DNA from: JAKAGZ01 sp963748105
GTDB lineage: Bacteria > Bacteroidota > Ignavibacteria > Ignavibacteriales > Ignavibacteriaceae
Length of the DNA stretch: 64,000 nucleotides
Direction: 5' to 3'
Assembly (NCBI GenBank): GCA_963748105.1
Contig: CAVVHP010000006.1
Span: 1-64,000, forward strand
Of the stretch, positions 19,032 through 28,222 are shown one piece after another. The notes beneath the pieces are model-generated. The model did not search any database and had not been told where the DNA came from. It was given only the letters and a program-made list of their open reading frames with translations. The stretch's first letter is position 1. The number at the start of each line of letters is the position of its first letter. A program made the translations under genes and the position numbers.

Positions 19032-20297
19032 TTAATATTCTTTCCCTTCTACTCGTTCGATGTCAGCACCTAACGCTCTTAATTTTTCTTCAATTCTCTG
19101 ATAACCACGGTCAAGATGGTAAACACGTAGAACTTCAGTAGTACCTTCGGCAGCTAATCCGGCCAGCACAAGACTTGCACTCGCTCTTAAGTCTGTTGAC
19201 ATAACCTTTGCACCCTTCAATTTTTTAACACCTTTAATAACCGCAGAATTATCTTTTACAGATATGCTTGCTCCCAATCTTTCAAGTTCGGGAACATGAC
19301 TAAATCTATCAAGATAGATTGTATCAGTTACTGTAGAAACTCCATTTGCTAATGACATATATGCAATCCATTGGGCCTGCATATCTGTCGGATAGCCGGG
19401 GAAAATTGAAGTAGTTACATCTGTTGGTATTATTGAATTTTTACTTGCACTAAGTTCTATTATCTTATTATTTTTTATAATGTTACAGCCACTATTCTCA
19501 AGTTTTATCAGAACTGCTTCAAGATATTGATCCGTAATACCGCTTATCTTGATATTTCCACCAGTAATCGCTCCTGCAATCAACATCGTCCCGGCTTCTA
19601 TTCTATCAGGTACTGTTTCAATCTCTGAATGGAATAACTGGTCCACTCCTTCAACAGTAATTGTTGAGGTACCAATTCCTTCAATATGTGCTCCCATTTT
19701 AACAAGTAAGTTTGCAAGATTTGAGATCTCGGGTTCCCTCGCGGCATTATTGATAATAGTAGTTCCATTCGCAAGAGCAGCAGCCATCATTACATTACCG
19801 GTTGCTCCAACCGAAGAGATATCAAAATTAATTTTGGCCCCGGTCAGCTTTTTAGTTTTTGCAATAATATATCCCTCGGAAAGCTCAATCTCCGCACCCA
19901 TCTTTTTTAAGCTTTCAATATGCAGATTTATTGGCCTTGGTCCCCAAGCACAACCACCCGGCAATGATACTTTAGCATAACCAAATTTTGATAACAATGG
20001 GCCAAGTACATAAACAGAAGCACGCATTTTTTTGACATGCTCATAAGGAGCATCCTGACTGATAATTTTGGAGGTATCCAGTTCAAGTTTGTGGTTTTCA
20101 AATGAATATTCCACACCCAGGTGCTTTAATAGCTTTAACATAGTGTAGATATCATTTAATTCAGGTGTATTATGTAATACCGATTTTCCGGAAGCGAGCA
20201 GGGTTGCCGGCATAAGTGCGAGTGAAGCATTTTTGGCTCCATTTATTTTTACACCACCTGATAGCTTTTTACCACCCCTGATAATAAATTTGTCCAA
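19032..20297 (-). CDS. murA: UDP-N-acetylglucosamine 1-carboxyvinyltransferase
   Basis: A 421-residue MurA, the cytoplasmic enzyme that transfers enolpyruvate from PEP to UDP-GlcNAc in the first committed step of peptidoglycan synthesis. Seen: the KNASL substrate loop (residues 22-26), the flexible loop SLPGGCAWGPRP with the PEP/fosfomycin cysteine at 116, and the inside-out alpha/beta repeats of the EPSP-synthase fold to the end (TEVLRVYHLDRGYQRIEEKL). Length matches the family. With a cysteine at 116 the enzyme is expected to be fosfomycin-sensitive in principle. Confidence 0.96.
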   Translation of the reverse strand: MDKFIIRGGKKLSGGVKINGAKNASLALMPATLLASGKSVLHNTPELNDIYTMLKLLKHLGVEYSFENHKLELDTSKIISQDAPYEHVKKMRASVYVLGPLLSKFGYAKVSLPGGCAWGPRPINLHIESLKKMGAEIELSEGYIIAKTKKLTGAKINFDISSVGATGNVMMAAALANGTTIINNAAREPEISNLANLLVKMGAHIEGIGTSTITVEGVDQLFHSEIETVPDRIEAGTMLIAGAITGGNIKISGITDQYLEAVLIKLENSGCNIIKNNKIIELSASKNSIIPTDVTTSIFPGYPTDMQAQWIAYMSLANGVSTVTDTIYLDRFSHVPELERLGASISVKDNSAVIKGVKKLKGAKVMSTDLRASASLVLAGLAAEGTTEVLRVYHLDRGYQRIEEKLRALGADIERVEGKEY

Positions 20298-20385
20298 GAT
20301 ACCTCTTTCATCAATAATTGGAAATTGAAAATATGCGTTTATTGCGCAGGAAACTTAAATATTAAGGAAAGGAAAAGCAATTCTG

Positions 20386-22305
20386 TTAATTTTGGCTGGC
20401 TAATATTGTCCCATTAAATCCGACTATGATTACTTTTCTTGAAGGAAGCACAGCAATATTTGTTAGAGCACCAAACTTTCCGCTTGCTGTTGTTTGCCAG
20501 GTTTCACCTGAATCTTTTGTAATCAGAATTTCACCTTTACTACCTGTAATAATTCCATTTTGTTTATCAAGAAATGCTACAGAATACAGTTTCGAAAAAA
20601 TATTAGCCGTTACCATATCCCAGCTGCTACCGCCATCTGTGGTTCTGTAAATCTCACCACCTCCACCAACGATAATCCCATTTTTTTCATCAGCAAAAGA
20701 AACACTGCTAAGATATACATCACTAATTTTATTCTGCTTGGTCCAGCTAACTCCCTGGTCAGTTGTTTTAAGTAACTCACCATTCCACCCAACAGCAAAT
20801 CCGGTAGATGCAGAGGAAAAAGTAATACCAAACAGTAATTGATGAGAAGGGGATAAAACCCTTTTCCAAGTATCTCCGCCGTCACTAGTTCTAATAATTA
20901 AACCATTTCCTCCAACTGCAAACCCAGTTTTAGTGCCGGGGAAAAAATAAACACCAAATAACGATTCTCTCACATCAGCCTTAATATTTTGCCATGTAGC
21001 TCCCCTATCATTCGTGCGGAGAATTGTGCCATTCTCGCCTACAATAAGTCCGTTTTCCTCATCTTGGAAACTTACAGCATATAGAGTTATACCTGCATCT
21101 ACAGCGCTTATCCGATGCCAATCTGCTCCCCCGTTTTCTGTTTTCAGAATAGTAGAATTTTTTCCACATGCGAATCCCAGAGAATCATTAAGGAAGAAAA
21201 CGGAATTCAGATCATTTTCTGTATGAGCACTTATAGAATTCCACCTTGTCCTGATAAGATAAGAAGGATTTGAACTGTACATATCCTTGCTGCTTTCAAT
21301 ATATTTTTTGTTAATATTCGGGCTCATCCAGAAATCGGATACAAAAGAATAGACTATATAAATAAGCCCCAGAAATATCCCAATGACAAAGAAACTTAAT
21401 GCAATATTCTTGGTCTTCTTAACAAGGTCCCCACTTGATTGCTTTTCTTTAGCGGGCTTTTTCTTTTTTAGCTTTTTAGCTTTATATGGTTTTGCAGGCA
21501 CTCTATCCAGATCTGCATAAAACTCTTCGCAGGAATGATACCGCCTCAGTTTAGATTTACTTAAAGCTTTTCCAAGAATTGAATCAATAACAGGAGGTAT
21601 TGTATCAAACTCGCTTGATAACTTGGTTGGATTCTTTTTCAGATGTCCTTCCATTATATGAAATTCAGTGGGAGCATCGAACGGAGTCTTACCTGAAAGA
21701 GCTTCATATAATGTAATTCCAATTGAATAAATATCACTTTGAGGTGTTGGTTCCTGAGCCTTTATTTGTTCTGGGCTCATATACAAAATAGTTCCAAGTT
21801 TAGTGCCCGTTTTTGTAATTCCATGAACATCATTTAATGATTTGGAAATACCGAAATCCATAATTTTCGCAACCCCTTCATCATTCAATATTATATTTGA
21901 AGGTTTTATATCCCTGTGAACAAATCCCTTTGAATGAGCGTAGGATGCGCCGGTGAGCACCTGTTTAATAATATTTACAGTTTCCTGTATTTCAAGTCTT
22001 CCAAAACGTTGTATTATTTGTCCCAGTGTTTCACCGCTCACATATTCCATCACAATACCAAAATATCCCCTGGATTCAGTAAATCCATAAACAGGAACAA
22101 TGTTGGGGTGATTTAACTTGGCCTGGTTTTTTGCTTCGCGTTTGAATCGTTCTATAAACTGAGGTTTATTTTGCGATTGCTGGGTTAAAATTTTAAGTGC
22201 AACATATCTTTCAAGTTTCAGATCGAAGGCTTTATATACAACTCCCATTCCCCCTTCACCCAGAAGACTGACCAGTTTATAATGCTCAATTACTGAACCA
22301 ATCAT
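20386..22305 (-). CDS. Ser/Thr protein kinase with membrane anchor and YCF48-like propeller sensor
   Basis: A 639-residue PknB-type receptor kinase. The kinase domain (about 8-270) has the glycine loop GEGGMG (16-21), lysine K38, HRDIKPSN (H130, catalytic D132), DFG (150-152) and SPEQ in the activation segment, so it should be active. After a Lys-rich linker comes one membrane helix (about 301-323). The remaining 300 residues are six or so repeats of the type GFACGKNSTILKTENGG.DW, the YCF48/BNR-like beta-propeller, placed outside the cytoplasm. Usual PASTA domains are absent. The PP2C gene is 2 nt upstream in the same operon, giving a kinase-phosphatase pair. The ligand of the propeller is unknown. 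Confidence 0.9.
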   Translation of the reverse strand: MIGSVIEHYKLVSLLGEGGMGVVYKAFDLKLERYVALKILTQQSQNKPQFIERFKREAKNQAKLNHPNIVPVYGFTESRGYFGIVMEYVSGETLGQIIQRFGRLEIQETVNIIKQVLTGASYAHSKGFVHRDIKPSNIILNDEGVAKIMDFGISKSLNDVHGITKTGTKLGTILYMSPEQIKAQEPTPQSDIYSIGITLYEALSGKTPFDAPTEFHIMEGHLKKNPTKLSSEFDTIPPVIDSILGKALSKSKLRRYHSCEEFYADLDRVPAKPYKAKKLKKKKPAKEKQSSGDLVKKTKNIALSFFVIGIFLGLIYIVYSFVSDFWMSPNINKKYIESSKDMYSSNPSYLIRTRWNSISAHTENDLNSVFFLNDSLGFACGKNSTILKTENGGADWHRISAVDAGITLYAVSFQDEENGLIVGENGTILRTNDRGATWQNIKADVRESLFGVYFFPGTKTGFAVGGNGLIIRTSDGGDTWKRVLSPSHQLLFGITFSSASTGFAVGWNGELLKTTDQGVSWTKQNKISDVYLSSVSFADEKNGIIVGGGGEIYRTTDGGSSWDMVTANIFSKLYSVAFLDKQNGIITGSKGEILITKDSGETWQTTASGKFGALTNIAVLPSRKVIIVGFNGTILASQN

Positions 22306-22307
22306 TA

Positions 22308-23045
22308 CTATTTATCTCTGGTTAAAATTACGAACGAATAATTGTCCGGTGCTCCCCTTTCTTCTACAAGATTGGATAAATCATCTGAAATTTGGTCAAA
22401 ATCGTTTCCTGATAATAATTCTTCGAGTTCAGAATCATTAACAACTGTTGTTACCCCGTCTGTACAAAGAAAAAACTTCCCTTTATCAGAAGAACTAAGC
22501 TTTAGCTTGCTAAGATCAACTTCAACGGAAACATTATCCCCCAGCGCACGCATAATAATATTCTTATTAGGATGATGTTCAGCTTCTTTCAAAGTAAGGT
22601 AACCCTCATCCACAAGTTTTTGTACCAGTGAATGATCCTTTGAAAGTTGTTTTAATTTGCCCTTTTTAAAGAAATAAATTCTCGAATCGCCAACATGCCC
22701 CCAGTAGGCATTATCATCTTTAAGAAACAGGGCTTCTACTGTAGTTGCCATTCCCTTCATATCAAAATCTTTATTCGATTCTTCAAGAACTGTTCTATTA
22801 GCTTCAAGTATAGCTTCTTTTATTCGTTCAAGAATGTCTTTTTGAACAGCCTCTTTAAAGCTTGCAGCTATTGTTTTAACAGCCAATTTTGATGCAACAT
22901 CCCCTGCCTTATTTCCTCCAAGTCCATCACATACAACAACTAACAGACCGCCCTCTATTTCAAAAACTCCTAGAGCATCCTCATTATCGCTGCGTTTTAG
23001 TCCGGTATAAGATTGAGTTATATATCTAAAGCTCATAAACACCAT
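22308..23045 (-). CDS. PP2C-family protein serine/threonine phosphatase
   Basis: A 245-residue PPM/PP2C phosphatase of the Stp1/PrpC type. Seen are the metal-binding motifs VVCDGLGGNKAGD, GHVGDSRIYFF, LCTDGVTTVV and the final APDNYSFVIL. It would remove phosphates placed by the kinase encoded 2 nt downstream. Two starts are possible, ATG 23045 or ATG 23036; neither has a strong ribosome site, and the second gives the family-typical MSFRY beginning. The gene is divergent from the tRNA-tig-clpP unit. Confidence 0.92.
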   Translation of the reverse strand: MVFMSFRYITQSYTGLKRSDNEDALGVFEIEGGLLVVVCDGLGGNKAGDVASKLAVKTIAASFKEAVQKDILERIKEAILEANRTVLEESNKDFDMKGMATTVEALFLKDDNAYWGHVGDSRIYFFKKGKLKQLSKDHSLVQKLVDEGYLTLKEAEHHPNKNIIMRALGDNVSVEVDLSKLKLSSSDKGKFFLCTDGVTTVVNDSELEELLSGNDFDQISDDLSNLVEERGAPDNYSFVILTRDK

Positions 23046-23203
23046 TAAATGTTAGAAATGGATAAATAATTCTATGTCAGGTTGGATTGCAAAATACACA
23101 AATCTTTCCAAAAAAACCCCTATTTTCTTTTTAACCGGAATTTAACTTAATAAATATTGCCCTGTCACCTTTATACATTTCTGGTAATCCGGGTATTTAC
23201 TAA

Positions 23204-23235
23204 TTTGCTAAACTTGGGCTTTAACCGTATATTTG
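23204..23235 (+). promoter_or_regulatory. Bacteroidetes-type promoter upstream of tRNA-Leu/tig/clpP
   Basis: TTTG (23204-23207), 20 bases, then TATATTTG (23228-23235) matches the -33 TTTG / -7 TAnnTTTG promoter used by the primary sigma factor in Bacteroidetes, including the spacing. Transcription would start around 23242, about 70 nt before the tRNA. No experimental basis; the match itself is direct. Confidence 0.5.
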
Positions 23236-23313
23236 AAGCTAAATTGTTTTTAAAAAGTCTGGCTTTTGCGGTAAAACAAGCGTAAATGACAGCAGATTAA
23301 AATAAACAATTTT

Positions 23314-23395
23314 GCGAGAATGGCGGAATTGGCAGACGCGCTAGACTTAGGATCTAGTACCGAGAGGTGTCGGGGTTCGAGTCCCCGTTCTCGCA
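23314..23395 (+). tRNA. tRNA-Leu (anticodon TAG)
   Basis: A complete class II tRNA cloverleaf: acceptor GCGAGAA (23314-23320) pairs with TTCTCGC (23388-23394) and A is the discriminator. The anticodon stem CTAGA/TCTAG encloses CTTAGGA with anticodon TAG at 23348-23350, reading CTA (and wobble CTN) leucine codons. The T arm CGGGG-TTCGAGT-CCCCG is perfect. The variable arm is short for a leucine tRNA but can form a small stem. CCA is not encoded, so the nucleotidyltransferase must add it. Confidence 0.95.
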
Positions 23396-23429
23396 CTCTT
23401 AAAAAACTAAAGACTTATTTGAGGTAGAA

Positions 23430-24749
23430 TTGGACATCAAGATAAACGAAATAAACACGTCTGAGAAAGAAGTTGAAGCTACTTTCAGTTATGATGAAAT
23501 TAAAAATGAGATAACATCTGAAGTTCAAAAACAGACTAAAAACATTCAGTTGCCAGGATTTAGAAAAGGAAAAGTTCCTCTGCCAATGTTGAAAAAAATG
23601 TACGGCGATGCCCTGGAAATTGAAGCATCAGAAAAAGTTGCTAACAGTAAATTCTGGGATGTTGCTAAGGAAAAAGAATTAAATCCTATCGGACAACCTG
23701 TCTTGAAAGATATTAAATTCAATCCCGGAAAGGACCTTTATTTTAAAGTTCAATATGAAACCTACCCGCAACTTGAAGTAAAAGATTATATAGGACAGGA
23801 AATTGAAATTCCTGATTTCAAGGTTAAGGATGAAGATATTCAAAAAGAAGTAGAGTATATACTAAAAGCTAACAGTACAAAAGAAAAGGCAGAGGTAGTT
23901 GCCGATAGCAAAGATTATGTGCTGGATGTAGAGATTACAAGACTCAATGAAAAAGGCGAAATATTCCCTGATTCAAAACCAGAAAAAATGCAGATAGACC
24001 TTTCAAACGATAATGTTCAAAAAGAGATTGTTGAAAACGCTAAGGGTAAAAGGACCGGTGAGTCTTTTAAATTTTCATTTAAAGATGAAAGAACAATTAA
24101 AGGCAAGGACGGAAAAGAAGAAAAAATAGATGAGACCTATTATTACAAAGCTGACATAAACGGAATTGAAAAAACGGTTTTCCCTGAACTTAATGAAGAA
24201 CTTATCAAGAAAGTAACAAAAGACAAAGTGAGGACAGAGGAACAATTAAGAGAAGAAATTAAAAAAGATATACAATCATTTTATGATCAGAAAACGGATG
24301 AAATGCTGAATAATAAGATGGTTTCCACAATCATAAAAAACAATGATTTTACTCCCCCAAGGACATTAGTAAATAATGTTCTCGGAGAACTCGTAAAACA
24401 TGAAGAAGAGCACGCCAAGAAAGAAGGTTACAAAAAGTTCGACAAGATTGAAGCAGCAAAACAGTTAACTCCTAATGCTGAAAATGAGGTAAAATGGTAT
24501 TTGCTGAAAAGTGAAATTCAGAAAAAAGAAGAGTTAAAAGTTTCTGATGATGACCTTAAAGAATTAGCTGAAAAAGAAGCCGAAAAAACAGGCATTGCTG
24601 TAGATAAGCTGATTAATTATTATAAATCATCTAACTTTGGTGAGAAATTAATCGACAAGAAATTATTTGATTTCTTTAAGGAAAAAAATACAATTAAAAA
24701 AGTAGATCCTGAAAAATTAGCAAAAACTGAAAACAAGGAGTCTAAATGA
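23430..24749 (+). CDS. tig: Trigger factor
   Basis: A 439-residue trigger factor, the ribosome-bound chaperone for nascent chains. The ribosome-docking signature GFRKGKVP is at residues 43-50. A middle PPIase-like domain (about 150-240) and a long charged helical C-terminal chaperone domain follow. The start is TTG at 23430, with GAGG 5 nt upstream; no ATG is available nearby. The gene follows tRNA-Leu by 34 nt and overlaps clpP by 4 nt (ATGA), the classic tig-clpP proteostasis arrangement. clpX is not in the window. Confidence 0.94.
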   Translation: MDIKINEINTSEKEVEATFSYDEIKNEITSEVQKQTKNIQLPGFRKGKVPLPMLKKMYGDALEIEASEKVANSKFWDVAKEKELNPIGQPVLKDIKFNPGKDLYFKVQYETYPQLEVKDYIGQEIEIPDFKVKDEDIQKEVEYILKANSTKEKAEVVADSKDYVLDVEITRLNEKGEIFPDSKPEKMQIDLSNDNVQKEIVENAKGKRTGESFKFSFKDERTIKGKDGKEEKIDETYYYKADINGIEKTVFPELNEELIKKVTKDKVRTEEQLREEIKKDIQSFYDQKTDEMLNNKMVSTIIKNNDFTPPRTLVNNVLGELVKHEEEHAKKEGYKKFDKIEAAKQLTPNAENEVKWYLLKSEIQKKEELKVSDDDLKELAEKEAEKTGIAVDKLINYYKSSNFGEKLIDKKLFDFFKEKNTIKKVDPEKLAKTENKESK

Positions 24750-25372
24750 GCAAGAATAATGAAATTTACGGCCAGTTAGTCCCTTACGTAATTGAGCAAA
24801 CAGGGCGCGGTGAAAGAGGCATGGATATTTTTTCCCGCCTCTTAAGGGAAAGAATTATCTTTGTAGGTACCGCAATTGATGATCACGTTGCAAGTCTTAT
24901 TATTGCCCAATTAATATTCCTGGAAGCTGAAGACGCCGAAAAAGACATTAACCTTTATGTTAATTCGCCGGGCGGAAGCGTTACGGCCGGACTAGCAATT
25001 TACGACACTATGAAATACATCAAACCCGATGTTGCTACAATTTGTGTCGGAATGGCGGCAAGCATGGGTGCCATTCTGCTGGCGGGCGGCGCTGCAGGAA
25101 AAAGAACTTCTCTTCCAAACTCTAAAATCATGATTCACCAGCCGTGGGTCGGAGGATTACAGGGCCAGACAACCGACATAGAAATTCACGCAAAGGAAAT
25201 GCTTAAAACTCGTGAGACACTCTACAAAATTCTTGTTGAGCACACAGGTAAAACCATGGATCAGATTACAAAGGATTGTGACAGAGATTATTTCCTGACT
25301 GCTGAAGAAGCAAAAAAATATAAATTGATCGATAACATACTGGAAAAAAGAGTCACACTCGATAAGAAATAA
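24746..25372 (+). CDS. clpP: ATP-dependent Clp protease proteolytic subunit
   Basis: A 208-residue ClpP with an intact catalytic triad: Ser106 in GMAASMGAILL, His131 in MIHQPW and Asp181 in DRDYF. It forms the barrel-shaped peptidase that works with ClpX/ClpA-type ATPases in the cytoplasm. Its ATG overlaps the tig stop codon (ATGA), so translation is coupled, and a strong terminator follows 9 nt after its stop. Confidence 0.96.
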   Translation: MSKNNEIYGQLVPYVIEQTGRGERGMDIFSRLLRERIIFVGTAIDDHVASLIIAQLIFLEAEDAEKDINLYVNSPGGSVTAGLAIYDTMKYIKPDVATICVGMAASMGAILLAGGAAGKRTSLPNSKIMIHQPWVGGLQGQTTDIEIHAKEMLKTRETLYKILVEHTGKTMDQITKDCDRDYFLTAEEAKKYKLIDNILEKRVTLDKK

Positions 25373-25380
25373 AAATTCTA

Positions 25381-25411
25381 AAAAGGACCGGTTTTTCCCG
25401 GTCCTTTTTTT
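25381..25411 (+). terminator. Rho-independent terminator after clpP
   Basis: GGACCGG (25385-25391) and CCGGTCC (25398-25404) form a perfect 7-bp GC-rich stem with a 6-nt loop, flanked by AAAA before and a seven-T run after. It ends the tRNA-Leu/tig/clpP transcript. Confidence 0.92.
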
Positions 25412-25509
25412 ACCCCCTCCCCGCTTAAATAGTACGCTAAAATTTCTTCCTTGCATTACTGAACATTTGTAATAATATTGCAATTAATAACCCAAAACAA
25501 AGAAAATAT

Positions 25510-26608
25510 ATGATTGGTATCAGGTTTACGGATTTTAAACCTCAGGACCCCGGAAGGAAAAAATTTGAGGATTTGCTCAATATTTTTCTTCAGCTCCTTA
25601 CAATTTCTTCCGGGGACGTAGCGCAGGCAATGGACTGGATGAACCAGATTGACCGGAAGTACAGCCTTACCGGTGATGATTACGGCATGGGTGATTTTAT
25701 AGACGAGATGAAGGAGAAAGGCTACCTCCGCGAAGACGAAGAAAATGACAGGCTTATAATTACCTCAAAAAGCGAGCAGTCAATAAGAAAGCAGGCGCTC
25801 GAGGAAATCTTCGGCAAACTGAAAAAATCCACCCGCGGAAATCACCGAACTCCGCACACCGGGCTTGGTGATGAGGCCACCTCCGACAGACGTGAATATT
25901 ATTTCGGAGATTCAATGGACCAGATTGATATGACTGATTCAATCAGGAACGCCCAGATTAACCATGGACTTGACGATTTCAAATTGACGGAAAATGACCT
26001 GGAAGTGGAGGAGCGGGATTTCAAAGCGCTTACTTCGACCGTTTTAATGATTGATATTTCTCATTCGATGATCCTTTACGGAGAGGACAGGATAACACCC
26101 GCAAAGAAAGTAGCAATGGCTCTATCGGAATTAATACAAGAGAAAATATCCAAAAGATACTCTCGACATCATCGTATTCGGAAACGACGCGTGGCCGATT
26201 GAAATTAAAGACCTCCCCTATCTGAATGTCGGTCCCTATCATACAAATACGGTGGCCGGACTGGAACTGGCCGTTGATATACTGAGGCGGAGGAAAACTT
26301 CGAACAAACAGATTTTTATGATTACCGACGGAAAACCAACCTGTCTGAAAACCGGCATTAAATATTATAAAAACAGTTTCGGACTCGACAGGAAAATTAT
26401 GAATAAAACGCTCGACCAGGCATCGAGATGCAGGAAACTCGGAATACCGGTAACTACCTTCATGATCGCACGTGATCCTTACCTGCAGAGGTTTGTCCGT
26501 GAATTTACTCAAACAAACAACGGCAGGGCATTTTACAGCAACCTGAACGGGCTTGGCGACTATATTTTTGAAGACTATATTAGAAACAGGCGCAAGCGCG
26601 TTAAATAA
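25510..26608 (+). pseudogene. VWA-domain protein, partner of MoxR-type ATPase, interrupted by one extra base
   Basis: A von Willebrand A protein read in two frames. The first frame runs from ATG 25510 through the MIDAS motif (MIDISHSM, i.e. DxSxS) to IQEK and then derails. The correct continuation, YPKDTLDIIVFGNDAWPIEI, is one base over and stays open to 26608, with MITDGKPT supplying the later MIDAS residues. The extra base is one A in the run 26143-26146. Removing it gives a 365-residue protein. The AAA ATPase gene follows 53 nt later; such MoxR/VWA pairs act as metal-insertion or complex-assembly chaperones. If the lesion is real the system would be inactive; sequence error is as likely. 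Confidence 0.85.
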
Positions 26609-26661
26609 AAGATCCACCCGGATAATTTTAATAAGATTTATGAACAGGAGAATTAAATACA

Positions 26662-28182
26662 ATGAACTATACTGAGATAACCACACTTGGCGAGTTAAAG
26701 AAATCCGGGTATAAATCCCGCTCGATAAAAAATGAGCTCAGGGAAAACCTGATTGACAGTCTGAAGAACAACCGGAACCCGTTCGAGGGAATTCTGGGAT
26801 TCGATGACACGGTAATTCCCGACATCCAGACCGCGATACTTTCGCGGCATAATATTATTCTTCTGGGTCTTAGAGGACAGGCAAAGACAAGAATCGCAAG
26901 GCTAATGATAAATCTTCTTGACGAATACATTCCAGTAATTGAAGGTACCGATTTAAATGACGATCCTTTATCACCTCTTTCAAGAATCGGGCACGACCTC
27001 GTCAAAAAAAACGGGGACAATACAAGAATTAAATGGATGCACAGATCGGAAAGGTATACGGAAAAACTTGCCACGCCCGATGTATCGGTTGCCGATCTTA
27101 TCGGCGACGTTGACCCGATAAAGGCCGCCGCTTTAAAACTTCCGTATTCCGATGAGAGAGTAATTCACTTCGGACTTATCCCCCGCTCGCACCGTTCGAT
27201 TTTCGTGATCAACGAGCTTCCCGACCTGCAGGCGAGGATACAGGTTGCCCTTTTTAACATTTTACAGGAATCAGATATACAAATCCGCGGATTTAAAATC
27301 AGGCTCCCCCTTGATATCCAGTTTGTCTTCACCGCAAATCCCGAGGATTACACCAACAGGGGATCGATTGTAACACCGCTGAAGGACAGGATTGACAGCC
27401 AGATACTCACTCACTACCCGAAGGACGCCCTCACTTCCAAAATGATCACAATGCAGGAATCAGTTATCACTAAAGAACAGAGTGAAACCGTGCACGTAAA
27501 TGAGCTGCTGAAGGATCTTGTTGAACAGATTGCCATACACGCGCGGGAGAGCGAATACATAGATTCCAAAAGCGGGGTATCGGCCCGACTCACGATTTCC
27601 GCATATGAAAACCTGGTAAGCACAGCCGAAAGAAGAAGAATAATTACGGACGATAAACGCACAAGCGCCCGGATTTCCGATCTGTACGGAATTATTCCGG
27701 CCATTACCGGCAAGGTGGAACTGGTTTACGAAGGAGAGCAGGAAGGCCCTTTTAAAGTGGCAAATATACTGATAGGCAAATCGATAAAAACGCTGTTTGA
27801 GAGCTACTTCCCCACCCCGGATGAGATCAAGAAAGGTGAAGGTAAGAACATTTATGCAAATACTATCGGCTGGTTCAGCAAGGGGAATCAGCTCGACCTT
27901 TTGAATAATGTATCCAATAAAGAATATGAAAAAATTCTTACAAACGTGCCCGGACTTAAAGAGATTATTGATGAAATATTTCCGGACACAGACAAAGCGG
28001 ACGGGCTCTTATTCATGGAATTCCTGCTTCACGGGTTGTCTGAATATTCTTTATTGAGCAAATTCAGGCTGGAAAAAGGCCTGCAATTTAAGGATATGCT
28101 AAGCTCAATGTTTACTATGCCCTCTTCCGACGAGGATGACGAAGGATTTAATGATGTTGACCGGGATGATAAATATATTTAA
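26662..28182 (+). CDS. MoxR/Mg-chelatase-type AAA+ ATPase
   Basis: A 506-residue AAA+ protein related to MoxR and the ChlI/BchI chelatase subunit. It has a P-loop variant GLRGQAKT (about 69-76; alanine before K-T), a Walker B-like region with FVINELPDL, a sensor segment FVFTANPEDYTNRG, and a helical lid. The final 20 residues are Asp/Glu-rich. It lies just after the VWA gene; in this family the ATPase and VWA protein together remodel or metallate a client, which is not identified here. The start at ATG 26662 has AGGAGA about 10 nt upstream. Base composition of this gene is clearly richer in GC than the 15-19 kb genes. Confidence 0.85.
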   Translation: MNYTEITTLGELKKSGYKSRSIKNELRENLIDSLKNNRNPFEGILGFDDTVIPDIQTAILSRHNIILLGLRGQAKTRIARLMINLLDEYIPVIEGTDLNDDPLSPLSRIGHDLVKKNGDNTRIKWMHRSERYTEKLATPDVSVADLIGDVDPIKAAALKLPYSDERVIHFGLIPRSHRSIFVINELPDLQARIQVALFNILQESDIQIRGFKIRLPLDIQFVFTANPEDYTNRGSIVTPLKDRIDSQILTHYPKDALTSKMITMQESVITKEQSETVHVNELLKDLVEQIAIHARESEYIDSKSGVSARLTISAYENLVSTAERRRIITDDKRTSARISDLYGIIPAITGKVELVYEGEQEGPFKVANILIGKSIKTLFESYFPTPDEIKKGEGKNIYANTIGWFSKGNQLDLLNNVSNKEYEKILTNVPGLKEIIDEIFPDTDKADGLLFMEFLLHGLSEYSLLSKFRLEKGLQFKDMLSSMFTMPSSDEDDEGFNDVDRDDKYI

Positions 28183-28222
28183 TATATTATTTAATTAATT
28201 TTTAATTCCGGATTCCTGTTAT

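Noticed and set aside
19549..19980. A 143-codon plus-strand open frame inside murA
   Set aside because: Antisense shadow of a highly conserved enzyme; low-complexity A/I/P/S composition.
26030..26686. A 218-codon open frame on the minus strand opposite the VWA gene
   Set aside because: It is a mirror of a clearly coding plus-strand region (MIDAS motif, intact continuation after frame repair) and its translation has no domain.
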